64,000 nt of DNA from Oceanobacillus zhaokaii (GTDB lineage: Bacteria > Bacillota > Bacilli > Bacillales > Amphibacillaceae). The stretch lies in the NCBI RefSeq assembly GCF_003352005.1, contig NZ_CP024848.1, positions 753,001 to 817,000 on the forward strand. The letters are read 5' to 3'. This document shows positions 24,806 to 34,500 of this stretch, piece by piece (within the stretch, counting starts at the first letter, position 1; the number at the start of each line of letters is the position of its first letter). The notes beneath the pieces were generated by a model. It was not told where the DNA came from. It made no database searches and saw only the letters and a list, made by a program, of their open reading frames with translations. A program made the position numbers and the translations under genes.

Positions 24806-25046
24806 ATGAATATCATCACTGGATTACTTACAACACTAATAGCCTCTTATAATGTCATATTTAATCATATATAAATATACGGATAGTTATACAAATACTC
24901 ACTTTGTATGCCCATATTGTAGATCCGCTTTTAAATTATCAAAAATAAGTTTTGCATTTGCTTTAAAAGCAGGTATACCCGATGAACGAATCGTAACTTG
25001 TCCTGCCTGTGGATGCAAGGGAAAAATGCCTATTATTAAAGACTAA
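24806..25046 (+). pseudogene. Frameshifted small membrane zinc-ribbon protein
   Basis: ATG 24806 has a strong AAAGGAGAGAG site and codes a membrane segment (MNIITGLLTTLIASYNVIF) but stops at 24872-24874. One base further along, the +1 frame continues without a break as KYTDSYTNTHFVCPYC and ends with VTCPACGCKGKMPIIKD at 25046, a two-CxxC zinc ribbon. Joined, they make a normal small protein: one membrane helix plus zinc ribbon. One extra base near 24872 explains the break. The frame open from ATG 24852 has no ribosome site. Sequencing error is possible. Confidence 0.65.
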
Positions 25047-25128
25047 AAATTAATCTTAGGATCAAACGACTAATGTTGTGATTATTTCACTAAACTAACC
25101 GTTGTTTTAATTTAATAAGTTAATTAAA

Positions 25129-25176
25129 AAAGTCGATTCTTTAGCAAGAGGAGAATTCGACTTTGTAGCCTTTTTT
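25129..25176 (+). terminator. Terminator
   Basis: aaagtcgattct / agaattcgacttt stem with one bulge, followed shortly by six T. Confidence 0.65.
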
Positions 25177-25267
25177 CCTGTTAAAATTATTTGAATATTA
25201 TGCTATTGTTGATGAAGGAGTTATTTTAATAAAGTGGCAGGTAATTTGAAGATAAGGGGGATTTAAT

Positions 25268-26095
25268 TTGGAGAGCGGAGAAACAGTGAGAAAGTTTTAT
25301 GACGAAACAGTAAATTATGAGTGGGAACGACTTGAACGCCACAAAGTAGAATTTGAAATTACCAAGCGCTATTTAAATCGTTATATAAAGCCTAAGGACA
25401 AAGTGTTGGATCTTGGTGGTGGACCGGGAAAGTATTCATTATACCTTGCTGAACTTGGTTGCGATGTAACGTTAGCTGATCTGTCAGATAAAAATGTTGC
25501 ATTTGCTTTGAATAAGGCAAATGAACAAGGCCTTGCTATAAAAGGCTTACAAGTCGACGGACGAGATTTATCTTCTATTAGAGATGAGCAATTTGATTAT
25601 GTACTATGCATGGGGCCAATGTATCACCTTAAAAGCGAAGAAGATAGAGCTAAAACTATAAGAGAATGTCTAAAAAAATTAAAGCCAAACGGAATTATTT
25701 TTGCAGCATTTATTTCTTCCTATTCATTTGTATGGGATTATCTTATTCGGAACCCGGAATTTATACTGGATAATGACAGGAAGTCAGAACTAAATAAAAT
25801 AGTGGACGGTAAAGACTTTGCGGGGAAGGGATTTTCAGATAACTTTTATATATCTCCTAAAAATGTACTTCCGTTTTTCATTCAATTTAATCTTGAAAAA
25901 CTTCACTTACTGAATAGTGAGAGCTTCTTATATCTTCGTGAACCAGAATTAATCGGCCAGAAACCTGAAGTAATAAATGCTTGGTTAGATTTGGCGGAGC
26001 AGGTATGTGAACGAGAAGATTTACTTAGTATGGCTGAACACATAATGTATATTGGTAAAAAACTGAATAAATCTTCAAATAACGGGGCCGGTTAG
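25268..26095 (+). CDS. Class I SAM-dependent methyltransferase
   Basis: 275 residues from TTG 25268, with AAGGGGGA before it. SAM-binding motif I is LDLGGGPGKYS (about 49-59), then DVTLADLSDKNV (motif II) and FDYVLCMGPMYHL (motif IV). The C-terminal part, with SSYSFVWDYLIRNPEFI, forms the substrate domain. This pattern matches the Bacillus methyltransferases annotated as UbiE/BioC-like of unknown substrate. It is alone on the plus strand with terminators on both sides. Confidence 0.85.
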   Translation: MESGETVRKFYDETVNYEWERLERHKVEFEITKRYLNRYIKPKDKVLDLGGGPGKYSLYLAELGCDVTLADLSDKNVAFALNKANEQGLAIKGLQVDGRDLSSIRDEQFDYVLCMGPMYHLKSEEDRAKTIRECLKKLKPNGIIFAAFISSYSFVWDYLIRNPEFILDNDRKSELNKIVDGKDFAGKGFSDNFYISPKNVLPFFIQFNLEKLHLLNSESFLYLREPELIGQKPEVINAWLDLAEQVCEREDLLSMAEHIMYIGKKLNKSSNNGAG

Positions 26096-26279
26096 TGAGT
26101 GAAAGAAAGTCTTGAAAGTTTAAAGGCCTTTTATTATACATGCTGAATATTTAAGTTTCTTACAATAAGCTTCAATAGCAGGCGCAGTCATTGTGTTTGA
26201 TACCGTTTTTAAAAGCTAACTGTTGATGCAGGATAGTTAATAAATATGTAAATTTGTGAAAAATCTAGGAGGCAGAATA

Positions 26280-26582
26280 GTGTTTGTTAAGGTTTATCAA
26301 TATCATATTCAAAAAGATAAGGTAGAGGAGTATCTAGATATTCAAGAAAAAACATTGGAAATTTACAGTAGGTATTTAGATCTTCATACTATATATTTGA
26401 ATAGTAAAGTCGATGACACGAAATGGATGGAGATTATTAGATATAAAGATGAAGATGAATACAAAAGAAGTATAAACATTATCAATGAGAAAAAGGAAAT
26501 ACAAGAACTATTTGAATCCTTTCAATCTCTTCTGGTTACTGATAATAATAAAATAAGAGAAGAAGATTTTATAGAAACGTAA
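26280..26582 (+). CDS. Small dimeric alpha-beta barrel (ABM-like) protein
   Basis: 100 residues from GTG 26280, seven bases after AGGAGG. Begins with a strand-helix pattern (FVKVYQYHIQKDKVEEYLDI) and a second strand (TKWMEIIRYKDEDEYK), the layout of ferredoxin-like antibiotic biosynthesis monooxygenase proteins. No cofactor-binding motif is visible. An in-frame ATG at 26256 would contain the ribosome site. Function unknown; the ABM assignment is tentative. Confidence 0.6.
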   Translation: MFVKVYQYHIQKDKVEEYLDIQEKTLEIYSRYLDLHTIYLNSKVDDTKWMEIIRYKDEDEYKRSINIINEKKEIQELFESFQSLLVTDNNKIREEDFIET

Positions 26583-26649
26583 ATTGTACTTATTGGAGCT
26601 TTACTTCTAGTTACTGGTTTCAAGGCAATTTTACATCAATGTCATAACA

Positions 26650-26685
26650 AAAAAGGAACTTCTGCTTAAAGTAAAAGTTCCCTTT
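26650..26685. terminator. Bidirectional terminator
   Basis: aaaggaactt / aagttcccttt with one bulge; A-run and T-run on either side of the stem, between converging genes. Confidence 0.7.
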
Positions 26686-26688
26686 CGT

Positions 26689-27861
26689 TTATTCTGTTTC
26701 TCTTATCGTATTTTCTTTTCCATATGGCAATACATGGTAGAGGATAAGTAATACGGTGCCGAACGCTGTAAGGCATCCCATTGCAAAATATAATGCGCTA
26801 CCGCCAAAGGCATCCATAATTCCTCCCCCAACTAGCGAACCAATTACACCAGAAAGCCCGAAATAGACCGAGAAAAATACGAGGTGGCCTGTAGATTGGA
26901 GCGTTTTGGGAATTAATCTAGTCACATATTCGAATGAAGCAGTGTAGAATACACCAAATGTTAATCCATGCAAAAACTGGAGACCAATAATGTGCATTGG
27001 ATCCTCTGCAATGCCATAAAGGAACCAGCGAACTGTGTAGATGATCGAAGCAACGATAATAAAGATTAATGACCGATATTTTTTAAACCAGAATCTTGCA
27101 AGTGCAAAGACTGCTGCTTCAGCGATAACCCCAACAAACCAGGCCTGTCCTACTAATTCTTCACTTCCACCGAGCTCGGTTATGTATAACGCCATGAAAT
27201 AGTCATTGATCCGGTGTGTAATTGTGATGAAAACAATGACAAATAAAAAGAGAAGAAACGGCTTATTCGTAACTATTTTTCGGATATCTTTGAAATTTAC
27301 TGGTTCTGATTCCACTGTTACATCTTTAAGTGGGAAGAGGATGCATAATGCCATCGTTCCAAAAATTAAATACGGCCAAATCATGTTTTGAATGCCAAAT
27401 CTTGCAAGCACTTCACCGACAATTAGTGAGGAGATTGCGAAGCCAACAGATCCCCACATTCGTATTGAACCGAATGATACATTGAGCTCATTTGCCCTTC
27501 GCTGTGCAAAACTATCTGTTAGACCACCAACTGGAGATGCGAAAAAGTAAAAGATTGCACCCATCAATAGAATGGTTGGTAATGTATTCATTTGAAAGAA
27601 TATTGTGCTTCCAATTAGAAGCCCAATCACGCAAATGAATAGTATTTTCTTCACTGTTTTATACTTGTCGCTTAAATAGCCCCAAAATGGCGGTGCAAGT
27701 ATTGATGCGAATGATTCAACCGCAAGCACCCAGCCAATCTCTGTGCCATTTAATCCTTTAAATTGTAAATAAAGTGGTAAGAAGCTAATTAAGATAGTAT
27801 TTGATGCATGATAACTAATAAATAAGGTTTTTAATGGTAATAATGACCGGCTTTTAGACAA
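26689..27861 (-). CDS. MFS transporter (MFS_1-like)
   Basis: 390 residues with 12 predicted membrane helices. TTG start at 27861 with GGAGAG on the minus strand. The N-terminal FISYHASNTILISFLPLYLQ and LAPPFWGYLSDKYKTVKKI (MFS motif A with D-K) fit the MFS_1-like/3-phenylpropionate permease-type branch. The C-terminal half repeats the fold (GLTFGVFYTASFEYVTRLIP). Exporter or importer of a small molecule; the substrate is unknown. Single-gene unit, divergent from the hydrolase at 28070. Confidence 0.85.
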   Translation of the reverse strand: MSKSRSLLPLKTLFISYHASNTILISFLPLYLQFKGLNGTEIGWVLAVESFASILAPPFWGYLSDKYKTVKKILFICVIGLLIGSTIFFQMNTLPTILLMGAIFYFFASPVGGLTDSFAQRRANELNVSFGSIRMWGSVGFAISSLIVGEVLARFGIQNMIWPYLIFGTMALCILFPLKDVTVESEPVNFKDIRKIVTNKPFLLFLFVIVFITITHRINDYFMALYITELGGSEELVGQAWFVGVIAEAAVFALARFWFKKYRSLIFIIVASIIYTVRWFLYGIAEDPMHIIGLQFLHGLTFGVFYTASFEYVTRLIPKTLQSTGHLVFFSVYFGLSGVIGSLVGGGIMDAFGGSALYFAMGCLTAFGTVLLILYHVLPYGKENTIRETE

Positions 27862-28069
27862 AGTATTCTCTCCAAACTCATAACGTCCTATAATATTATT
27901 TCAATATACCACTTTTTAAGTGCTTTGTAAGTGCAATTAACATAAAATATACAATAAATGATATTAATATAAAAATGGGGTACATTGAAAACAAGAAATT
28001 TTATGAACGTTCCTTGTGAAAATATAATGTTAGTTGATTCTAAGTATTCGTAAAGAAAGGAGATTGTTA

Positions 28070-28780
28070 ATGAAGCCAATAATTGGAGTTACTCCATCGA
28101 TGGAAGTAAGTCAAATTAGATATTCGGTGATGAATGATAATATAAAAGCAATATTACAAGCAGGTGGGATTCCTGTTATACTGCCGTATCTTTCAAAAAA
28201 TGAGGATCTGAATCAAATTGCAAATCAAATCGACGGACTGTATGCAACAGGAGGGGATGATATTGATCCAACCTTATTTGGTGAAGAGCCTCATCCAAAA
28301 CTAGGGACAATTATTCCTGCCCGAGATCGATTCGAAATTGCGCTTACGAAGAAAATGCTAGAATTAAAGAAACCAATACTTGGAGTGTGCCGGGGAGCAC
28401 AAATCTTAAATATCGCTGCTGGTGGCGATATGTATCAGGACATTTATGAGCAAATCGATCGAAATTTATTACAGCATGCGCAAAAAGCACCACGTGGATA
28501 TGGCTCCCATTTTGTCGATGTACTTGAAGGATCTTTATTACATCAGCTTGCAGGCTCTCGGAAACTGCGCGTGAACAGCTATCATCACCAAGCAAACCGC
28601 TCTGTTCCGACTGGTTTTCAAATAAGTGGATATGCAAGCGATAGTGTTATTGAAGCAGTAGAGAGTACGGTACATCCATTTGTATTGGGTGTGCAATGGC
28701 ATCCAGAAGCAATGGCCGCAGATACAGATGAGACATCGTGGAAGATCTATCGAGGGTTTGTTGCGGCGTGTGTGAAATAG
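28070..28780 (+). CDS. Class I glutamine amidotransferase-like peptidase C26
   Basis: 236 residues from ATG 28070 after AAAGGAG. Nucleophile Cys107 in GVCRGAQ, and the His-x-Glu in VQWHPEAMA complete the triad. The KPIIGVTP start and ATGGDDIDPTLF motif place it with PuuD/gamma-glutamyl-gamma-aminobutyrate hydrolases and the uncharacterised Bacillus relatives. It probably hydrolyses a gamma-glutamyl amide. No putrescine pathway genes are nearby. Confidence 0.88.
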   Translation: MKPIIGVTPSMEVSQIRYSVMNDNIKAILQAGGIPVILPYLSKNEDLNQIANQIDGLYATGGDDIDPTLFGEEPHPKLGTIIPARDRFEIALTKKMLELKKPILGVCRGAQILNIAAGGDMYQDIYEQIDRNLLQHAQKAPRGYGSHFVDVLEGSLLHQLAGSRKLRVNSYHHQANRSVPTGFQISGYASDSVIEAVESTVHPFVLGVQWHPEAMAADTDETSWKIYRGFVAACVK

Positions 28781-28784
28781 GTTG

Positions 28785-28820
28785 GCTCTTATTTGGTGTG
28801 GGTAAGCACTAAATAAGAGC
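28785..28820. terminator. Long hairpin after amidotransferase gene
   Basis: gctcttattt / aaataagagc with extra inner pairs; no clear T-run, so termination is not certain. Confidence 0.5.
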
Positions 28821-28911
28821 GTTCCATGATGCTGAGTTGTTCTCTTGAAATCTAAATCTATATAATCTCGCTCGATAATACTGGTATCAATCTAGTTTTA
28901 GGGAAGTCAGA

Positions 28912-29439
28912 TTACTTCTCCCATACCTCGGCAATAAATTCATCTCTCCCAGACTTGGCACGGTCTTCTTCGTATTCCTTTGCGCTCTTTTTATAAAAGT
29001 CCTGGTGATAATCTTCAGCAGGATAAAATACAGCTGCAGGAAGAATTTCCGTAACAATTGGCTTTAAAAATTTACCGCTCTTTTCAAGCTCCTGCTTGGA
29101 AGTCTCTGCTATTGCTTGTTGTTCCTTATCATGGTAAAAGATTGCCGCGCGGTATTGGTCGCCACGGTCTTGGAATTGTCCGCCATCATCTGTTGGGTCG
29201 ATTTGTTTCCAGAAAAGATCTAGAATCGTTTCATAGCTTATGATTGCTGGGTCATAGGTAATTTCAACTGCCTCATAGTGGCCAGTGTCTCCTTTTTTTA
29301 CTTCTACATATGTAGGATTCTCTAATTTTCCTCCAGTATATCCAGAAATAACACGATGAACCCCATCCCATTGGTCAAATGGCTTGACCATACACCAGAA
29401 GCAACCTCCTGCAAAAGTAGCTTTATTCGTATTCGACAA
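28912..29439 (-). CDS. msrA: Peptide methionine-S-sulfoxide reductase
   Basis: 175 residues. The catalytic motif GGCFWCMV and the following GVHRVISGYTGGKLENPTY are diagnostic of MsrA; GDTGHYEAVEITYDP and FWKQIDPTDDGGQFQDRGDQ also match. Repairs oxidised Met in proteins and free Met sulfoxide (S form). Start is TTG 29439 with GGGG seven to ten bases before it; no ATG exists near. An MsrB domain or gene is not found nearby. Confidence 0.96.
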   Translation of the reverse strand: MSNTNKATFAGGCFWCMVKPFDQWDGVHRVISGYTGGKLENPTYVEVKKGDTGHYEAVEITYDPAIISYETILDLFWKQIDPTDDGGQFQDRGDQYRAAIFYHDKEQQAIAETSKQELEKSGKFLKPIVTEILPAAVFYPAEDYHQDFYKKSAKEYEEDRAKSGRDEFIAEVWEK

Positions 29440-29518
29440 TTGAAGCGCCCCGTTTCAAATAATTAATATTTTTAGTAGAATAAAGATAATATACCATAGA
29501 AGTTAGGGGCATGACATA

Positions 29519-30070
29519 ATGAATGAACCATATGTACATAAAATATTTATTAATAAGGTAGTGCAGGACAGTGACAATGAAATCTGGCTTAGTAAATCTG
29601 GGCTTGCAACGGAAGAAAGTTCAGATTTGGATCGAGCGGTAATGGCTTATCCAATTAAGCATTATACTCATTGGAATGATGAAACTGAGGGAGATACGAT
29701 GGAAGCAGGTGCAATGGGAGAAAATCTCTCGACATTAGAAATGGATGAATACCAAGTATATATTGGTGATTCCTACAGGGTTGGTGATGCAATCATTCAA
29801 GTTTCTGAACCAGGTTCTATTGAAAATTTACCATCTCCAGGAAGCTTGCGTACTGGATGGTATTATCGCGTGCTCCAAGAGGGAAAAGTTAATGCAGGTA
29901 CAGATATGGAATTGATTGAGCGCCCGTATCCAGAATGGTCGATTGCAGCATGTAATGAAGTCATGCATATATATAAAGACGATCTGCGTACAGCTGATGA
30001 TTTAGCATATTGTAGTTTACTAAGTAACCGATGGAAACGAGCTTTGAAAAAGAGATTACGTGGGTTTTAG
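29519..30070 (+). CDS. MOSC-domain protein lacking the usual Cys
   Basis: 183 residues with the YiiM-like MOSC layout: DLDRAVMAYPIKHYTHW, GAMGENLSTLEMDEYQVYIG, YRVGDAIIQVSEPG. In the family this last strand continues as QPRxPCxKL with a conserved Cys that handles sulfur of the molybdenum cofactor; here it reads SEPGSIENLPSPGS without Cys. The upstream HGG motif is also missing (ATEESSDLDRAV). So the protein may have lost cofactor chemistry. The C-terminal part (ELIERPYPEWSIAACNEVMH) is normal for YiiM-like proteins. Divergent from msrA. Confidence 0.78.
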   Translation: MNEPYVHKIFINKVVQDSDNEIWLSKSGLATEESSDLDRAVMAYPIKHYTHWNDETEGDTMEAGAMGENLSTLEMDEYQVYIGDSYRVGDAIIQVSEPGSIENLPSPGSLRTGWYYRVLQEGKVNAGTDMELIERPYPEWSIAACNEVMHIYKDDLRTADDLAYCSLLSNRWKRALKKRLRGF

Positions 30071-30078
30071 ATTTAAAG

Positions 30079-30118
30079 AGAGTTACCTGGTCTTGTCAGC
30101 AGGTAACTCTCTAATTTA
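30079..30118. terminator. Bidirectional terminator
   Basis: Perfect 11-bp stem agagttacctg / caggtaactct between converging genes. Confidence 0.85.
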
Positions 30119-30126
30119 TCATTTAA

Positions 30127-30561
30127 TCATTCATCTTCTAATAATAGTACATTTACTTTATTTCTTCGACTCGTGTCGGAAATCAAGCGATGAAGCTGGA
30201 TAAATACAAGTCCGTTTTTATATGTTGCTTTAATTTTGTCAGCGCGAACAGGGAAAGGGAGTGTGATTTCTCGTTCAAATACTCCTTGCAGAATCTCTTC
30301 TTTAACAACTGAACCGCTCACATGTTGTAAATCAATCGTACCACTGAGTTCCAATGTCGAATAGTCAACGTAAATATTAAGTTGTTTCAAATCATTCAGA
30401 CCGGGTATATTTATAATACACATTATTTCATTTTCCGACTGATACATATTGATTTGTGGAATCGTTGGCTTGATGATCCCATCGAATTCATTCCAAAAGT
30501 TTTCTCCGAAAAAATTGTCCAGATTTTTTCTCCAATCAGTCATTTGTTTAAATGGATCCAT
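30127..30561 (-). CDS. Small heat-shock protein (Hsp20 family)
   Basis: 144 residues from ATG 30561, seven bases after AGGAG. Begins MDPFKQMTDWRKNLDNFFG and carries an alpha-crystallin domain (about 45-135) with IPQINMYQSENEIMCIINIP and VFEREITLPFPVRADKIKA, ending in KNGLVFIQLHR instead of the usual A-x-x-x-NGVL motif. The C-terminal I-x-I anchor is not evident (KVNVLLLEDE may serve). ATP-independent holdase or a spore-coat-type relative; B. subtilis CotM/YdfT are similar in kind. Confidence 0.82.
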   Translation of the reverse strand: MDPFKQMTDWRKNLDNFFGENFWNEFDGIIKPTIPQINMYQSENEIMCIINIPGLNDLKQLNIYVDYSTLELSGTIDLQHVSGSVVKEEILQGVFEREITLPFPVRADKIKATYKNGLVFIQLHRLISDTSRRNKVNVLLLEDE

Positions 30562-30857
30562 ATAATCACTCCTCATGATTTTATATCAGTTTAGAACGTC
30601 ACATCACTTTTTTTAATTAATAAGTGCTTTTAGTGACTAAACTAAGTTTTGAAAACAATCGCTTCTATACGATATGCCCAGGAGAAAAATTTGGTGAAAG
30701 AGCTTATTGAATATTTCTTTTTTTGGGGTCTAAGTTCTTTAATGAAAAGAATTCTAAGTGACGATTGAAGACAGGGATGGACTATATTTTATTTTTAATT
30801 TCAACTCTTGTCTATTTGCTGTATGCTAATAGGGAACATACCTAAGGAGGAATCAGA
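30562..30857. other. Divergent upstream region
   Basis: About 296 bases between hsp20-like and yebE. No gene; AT-rich. A promoter for yebE may be ttgtct near 30807 with tatgct about 17 bases later. Confidence 0.4.
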
Positions 30858-31454
30858 TTGTTAAGTAATGCTTTAGTAATGGTAATCATTATTTTTGCCG
30901 TCAATGTTGTGTACGTCTCACTGTCAACAGTGAGAATGATATTAACATTAAAAGGACGAACATATATTGCTGCATTTGTTAGTTTGTTTGAGATCGTTGT
31001 TTACATCGTCGGTTTAGGTCTCGTGTTAGATAATTTAAATGAAATTCAGAATCTGATTGCCTATGCTTTAGGTTTTGGAACGGGATTAATTATTGGTTCC
31101 ATTATCGAGGAAAAACTTGCACTAGGCTACATCACAGTGAACGTTGTTTCTACCAATCCAGATTTGCAATTCACTAAGAAAATCCGCGATAAGGGATACG
31201 GTGTTACGAGCTGGTCTTCTTACGGCATGGATGGGGACCGCTTATCAATGGAAATTCTGACCCCTCGAAAGTACGAGTTAAGACTATATCAAACGATTCA
31301 AGAGATCGATCCAAAAGCATTTATTATATCTTATGAACCGAAGCGTATCCACGGTGGATTCTGGGTGAAACAAGTACGAAAAGGGAAGTTAATGCACCCG
31401 AAGAAAAAGGTTGGGGACAAGCAAGAGAATAGTGAAAGTTCCAAGAAAGAATAG
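30858..31454 (+). CDS. yebE: UPF0316 (DUF2179) membrane protein
   Basis: 198 residues. TTG start at 30858 with AAGGAGG at 30844-30850. Three N-terminal membrane helices ([20 protein letters not shown], then [20 protein letters not shown], then [18 protein letters not shown]) precede a soluble DUF2179 domain ([20 protein letters not shown] style) and a basic tail. B. subtilis yebE lies between pbuG and purE as well, which supports the name. Function unknown. Confidence 0.88.
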   Translation: MLSNALVMVIIIFAVNVVYVSLSTVRMILTLKGRTYIAAFVSLFEIVVYIVGLGLVLDNLNEIQNLIAYALGFGTGLIIGSIIEEKLALGYITVNVVSTNPDLQFTKKIRDKGYGVTSWSSYGMDGDRLSMEILTPRKYELRLYQTIQEIDPKAFIISYEPKRIHGGFWVKQVRKGKLMHPKKKVGDKQENSESSKKE

Positions 31455-31481
31455 ATCTGTTGATCTGTTCTTTCTTTTTAA
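31443..31481 (+). terminator. yebE terminator
   Basis: aagaaagaatagatc / gatctgttctttctt stem that includes the stop codon, followed by T-run. Confidence 0.8.
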
Positions 31482-31568
31482 TAAGAAGAAAAAACAAAAA
31501 TGTAATATTAACTGGAATTACATGATAAAATGGTAGAATATTAAGGTAATTATAGGGGGAGTTAGTGA

Positions 31569-34500
31569 ATGAGATATATCCCAGTCATTCAAAGCCAGTT
31601 AGCCCCGCCTCCAGTTAGAAATCGATTTATCCAAAGAAGTAAGCTGAATAAGAAACTAATGACAATATCAAACTATCCATTAACATTACTCTATGCGGGG
31701 GCAGGATATGGAAAAAGTACAGCATTAGCGTTATTTTTACAAAATAAAAATAGTCTCGCATGCTGGTACTCAATTTCGCAAAATGACGATGATTTAATCC
31801 CTTTTCTAACCAAATTAATGTATGCGGTCCGGCAACAGTATCCTGAATTCGGCCGAACAATCCAACATGAATTGGAGAATCTGGATAACTATATTACTAT
31901 CGAGGAAATTTATTCATTAGCAAGTTCTTTTGTTAATGATACGCTGGCATGTGCAGATGAATTGACAATCGTATTAGATGATTTTCATCATGTGTTAAAT
32001 TCCAGTGAGATTGAAAAGTGGATGTTATTTCTATTCGAACATATTCCAGCTAATCTTCATCTAATTGTATCGAGCAGGAAACGGCCTAAATGGGAAGTCC
32101 TTCCTAAACTAAAAGGTCAAGGGGAATTGTTGGAAATTACCTATTTAGACTTGGTTCTATCCCCTGATGAAATGGCGTATATGCTGGAAGAAAAATATGA
32201 AGTAAACATAACGAAGGAAGAAGTAAGCAGAATTTATCAATTAACAGAGGGCTGGGCAATTGCTTTTAATATGCTTGTACAGCAGATGAATGCAGGAATG
32301 ACGATAAAGGCGATTTTGCGAAATCAAAAAAGATCGCTCAGAGATTTATTTGATTATCTAGCTGCCGAAGTATTGTCAAAACAATCTTTGATTATTCAAC
32401 AATTTTTAATGCAGTCCAGTGTACTCGATGTATTGTCGCCAAAAGTATGTGACTCGGTGTTACAAATCCAAGGGTCTGAAGAAATTTTACATGGTCTAGC
32501 TGAACAGAATTTATTTATTGTTGAAGGAGACTATCATCATTTTCGTTACCATGCATTATTTAAGACCTTTTTGGAAAATTACTTTATGAGAAATTATGAA
32601 AACGAATTCATAGATTTGCATATTCGAGCGGCACAACATTTTGAAAAACAGGATGATAATGAGGCTGCCCTTTATCATTATGAGAGAGCTAGTGATTATA
32701 ATAAGTTTGCTCATTTGCTAAATAAGCATGGATTAACAATCCTTCAATCTGGAAGGCTGCAAACGTTATATGATTTACTTCTAGCCCTACCGAATGAAAA
32801 TAAACAGCAGTATCCGGTTTTGTATTTTTATCAAGGAGAGATTGAGCGTTACCGTTCCCTTTATGATCAAGCAATTGCTAACTATGAAACGATTATTAAC
32901 CTGCAACCGAAAGAGTATCGTGAAGGTGATTATTTAAGGAGTCTTGCTTTAGAAGGAATGGCACGTATTTACCTCGATACAATTCAACCAGATATAGCAG
33001 AGCGTTATCTAAGTCAGGCTATCCAGTTACGGGGCCAGACAGCTGTGAGAAAAGAAGAAATGGCAAAATTATACGCTCTTATGGCAGAAAATCTGTTAAA
33101 TTCCGGACAAGCAAAGAAGGCAGAGGCTTGGTATGACCGTGCTAAAAAGCTAAACATACCGCTAGAGGAAAGTAATTTGCAATCTCGAATATATTTACGT
33201 ACAGGCAGATTAGCCAAAGCAAAGGAAGTGTTACTTTTATATAAACGTGATGCTGGGAAAGGGAACAGAAGGCATCTTTCACAGTCCCATCGGGAAACCG
33301 ATATTATTCTGTCAATTATTGAAGCTTTCATGGGAAATGCTGAAGAAAGTAAAAAATTTGCAGAAAATGGAATTCAATTAGGGTTGTCGATTCAATCCCC
33401 GTTTGTCGAAGCATGTGGCTGGATGCGTTTGGGACATGGAGTGCAATTAATTGATCGATATGATACGAAGCTTGCTGCACAATGTTATGAAACGGCATTA
33501 GAAATAATGGAAAAAATCAATGTTTCCAGGGGAAAAGCAGAGCCGTATATGGGACTTTCCCTGCTTAATGGAAAGAATCAAGTGTTTGACCAAGCGATGA
33601 AACATGCGAGCAGTGGGTTAATTGAAACGGAAAAAGTTAAGGATCGCTGGCTCAGTACACTGATAAAATTATCAATTGGGATTACGAAAGTCTATCAACA
33701 ACATTACGATGAAGCGGCAGAAATCATGAAACAGGTAAACGCTGAAATGGCTATTTGTGGGGATCGCTACGGTATAATGCTCACCTCCTTTTGGTCTGCA
33801 TATATTTCCTATGAACAAGGAAAATCTGCTATATTTGAACAGGAAATAGGGCTTTTTCTTGAAGCAATCCAAACAGAAGAGTATGAATTTTTTTTGAAAA
33901 AGCAAACAACCTTTGGACCGATTGATATGCAAAATATTGTTCCAATGTTATTAGAAGCAAAAAAGCTAGATATAAAGACTGCTTATGTTAGTAGATTACT
34001 CTATGAGCTTGGACTTGATGCTGCTATGAAAAATCATCCAGGCTATACGATGGTTATTCATGCATTAGGAAGACTAAATATATGGATTGGTACGAAGCAG
34101 ATCGAGCCGCAGCAATGGCAGCGCGAGAAAGCAAAAGAGCTGTTTGAGTTATTTCTTACCAATCGTAATAAATTATTAGTCAAAGAAGAAATCTTCCAAT
34201 CCTTATGGCCTGAACAAGATGAGAATGCGGCTAATAAGAACTTTAAGGTGGCACTGAATGCATTGTACAAAGCGATAGAACCACAAAGAAAGGCTAGGGA
34301 AGAATCGTTTTTTATTTTAAGAAAAGGAAGCAGTTATGGATTAAATCCTAATGCAGGTTTTGAGCTTGATAGCATTCAGTTTGAGGAGCTTATTGAGAAT
34401 GGCTTGAAGGAGAAGGACAGTAAGCGTGCAAAGGAATTGCTTGAAAAAGGACTGAAACTCTATCAAGGTGACTATTTGGCAGATCTCCGGTTCGCAAGCT

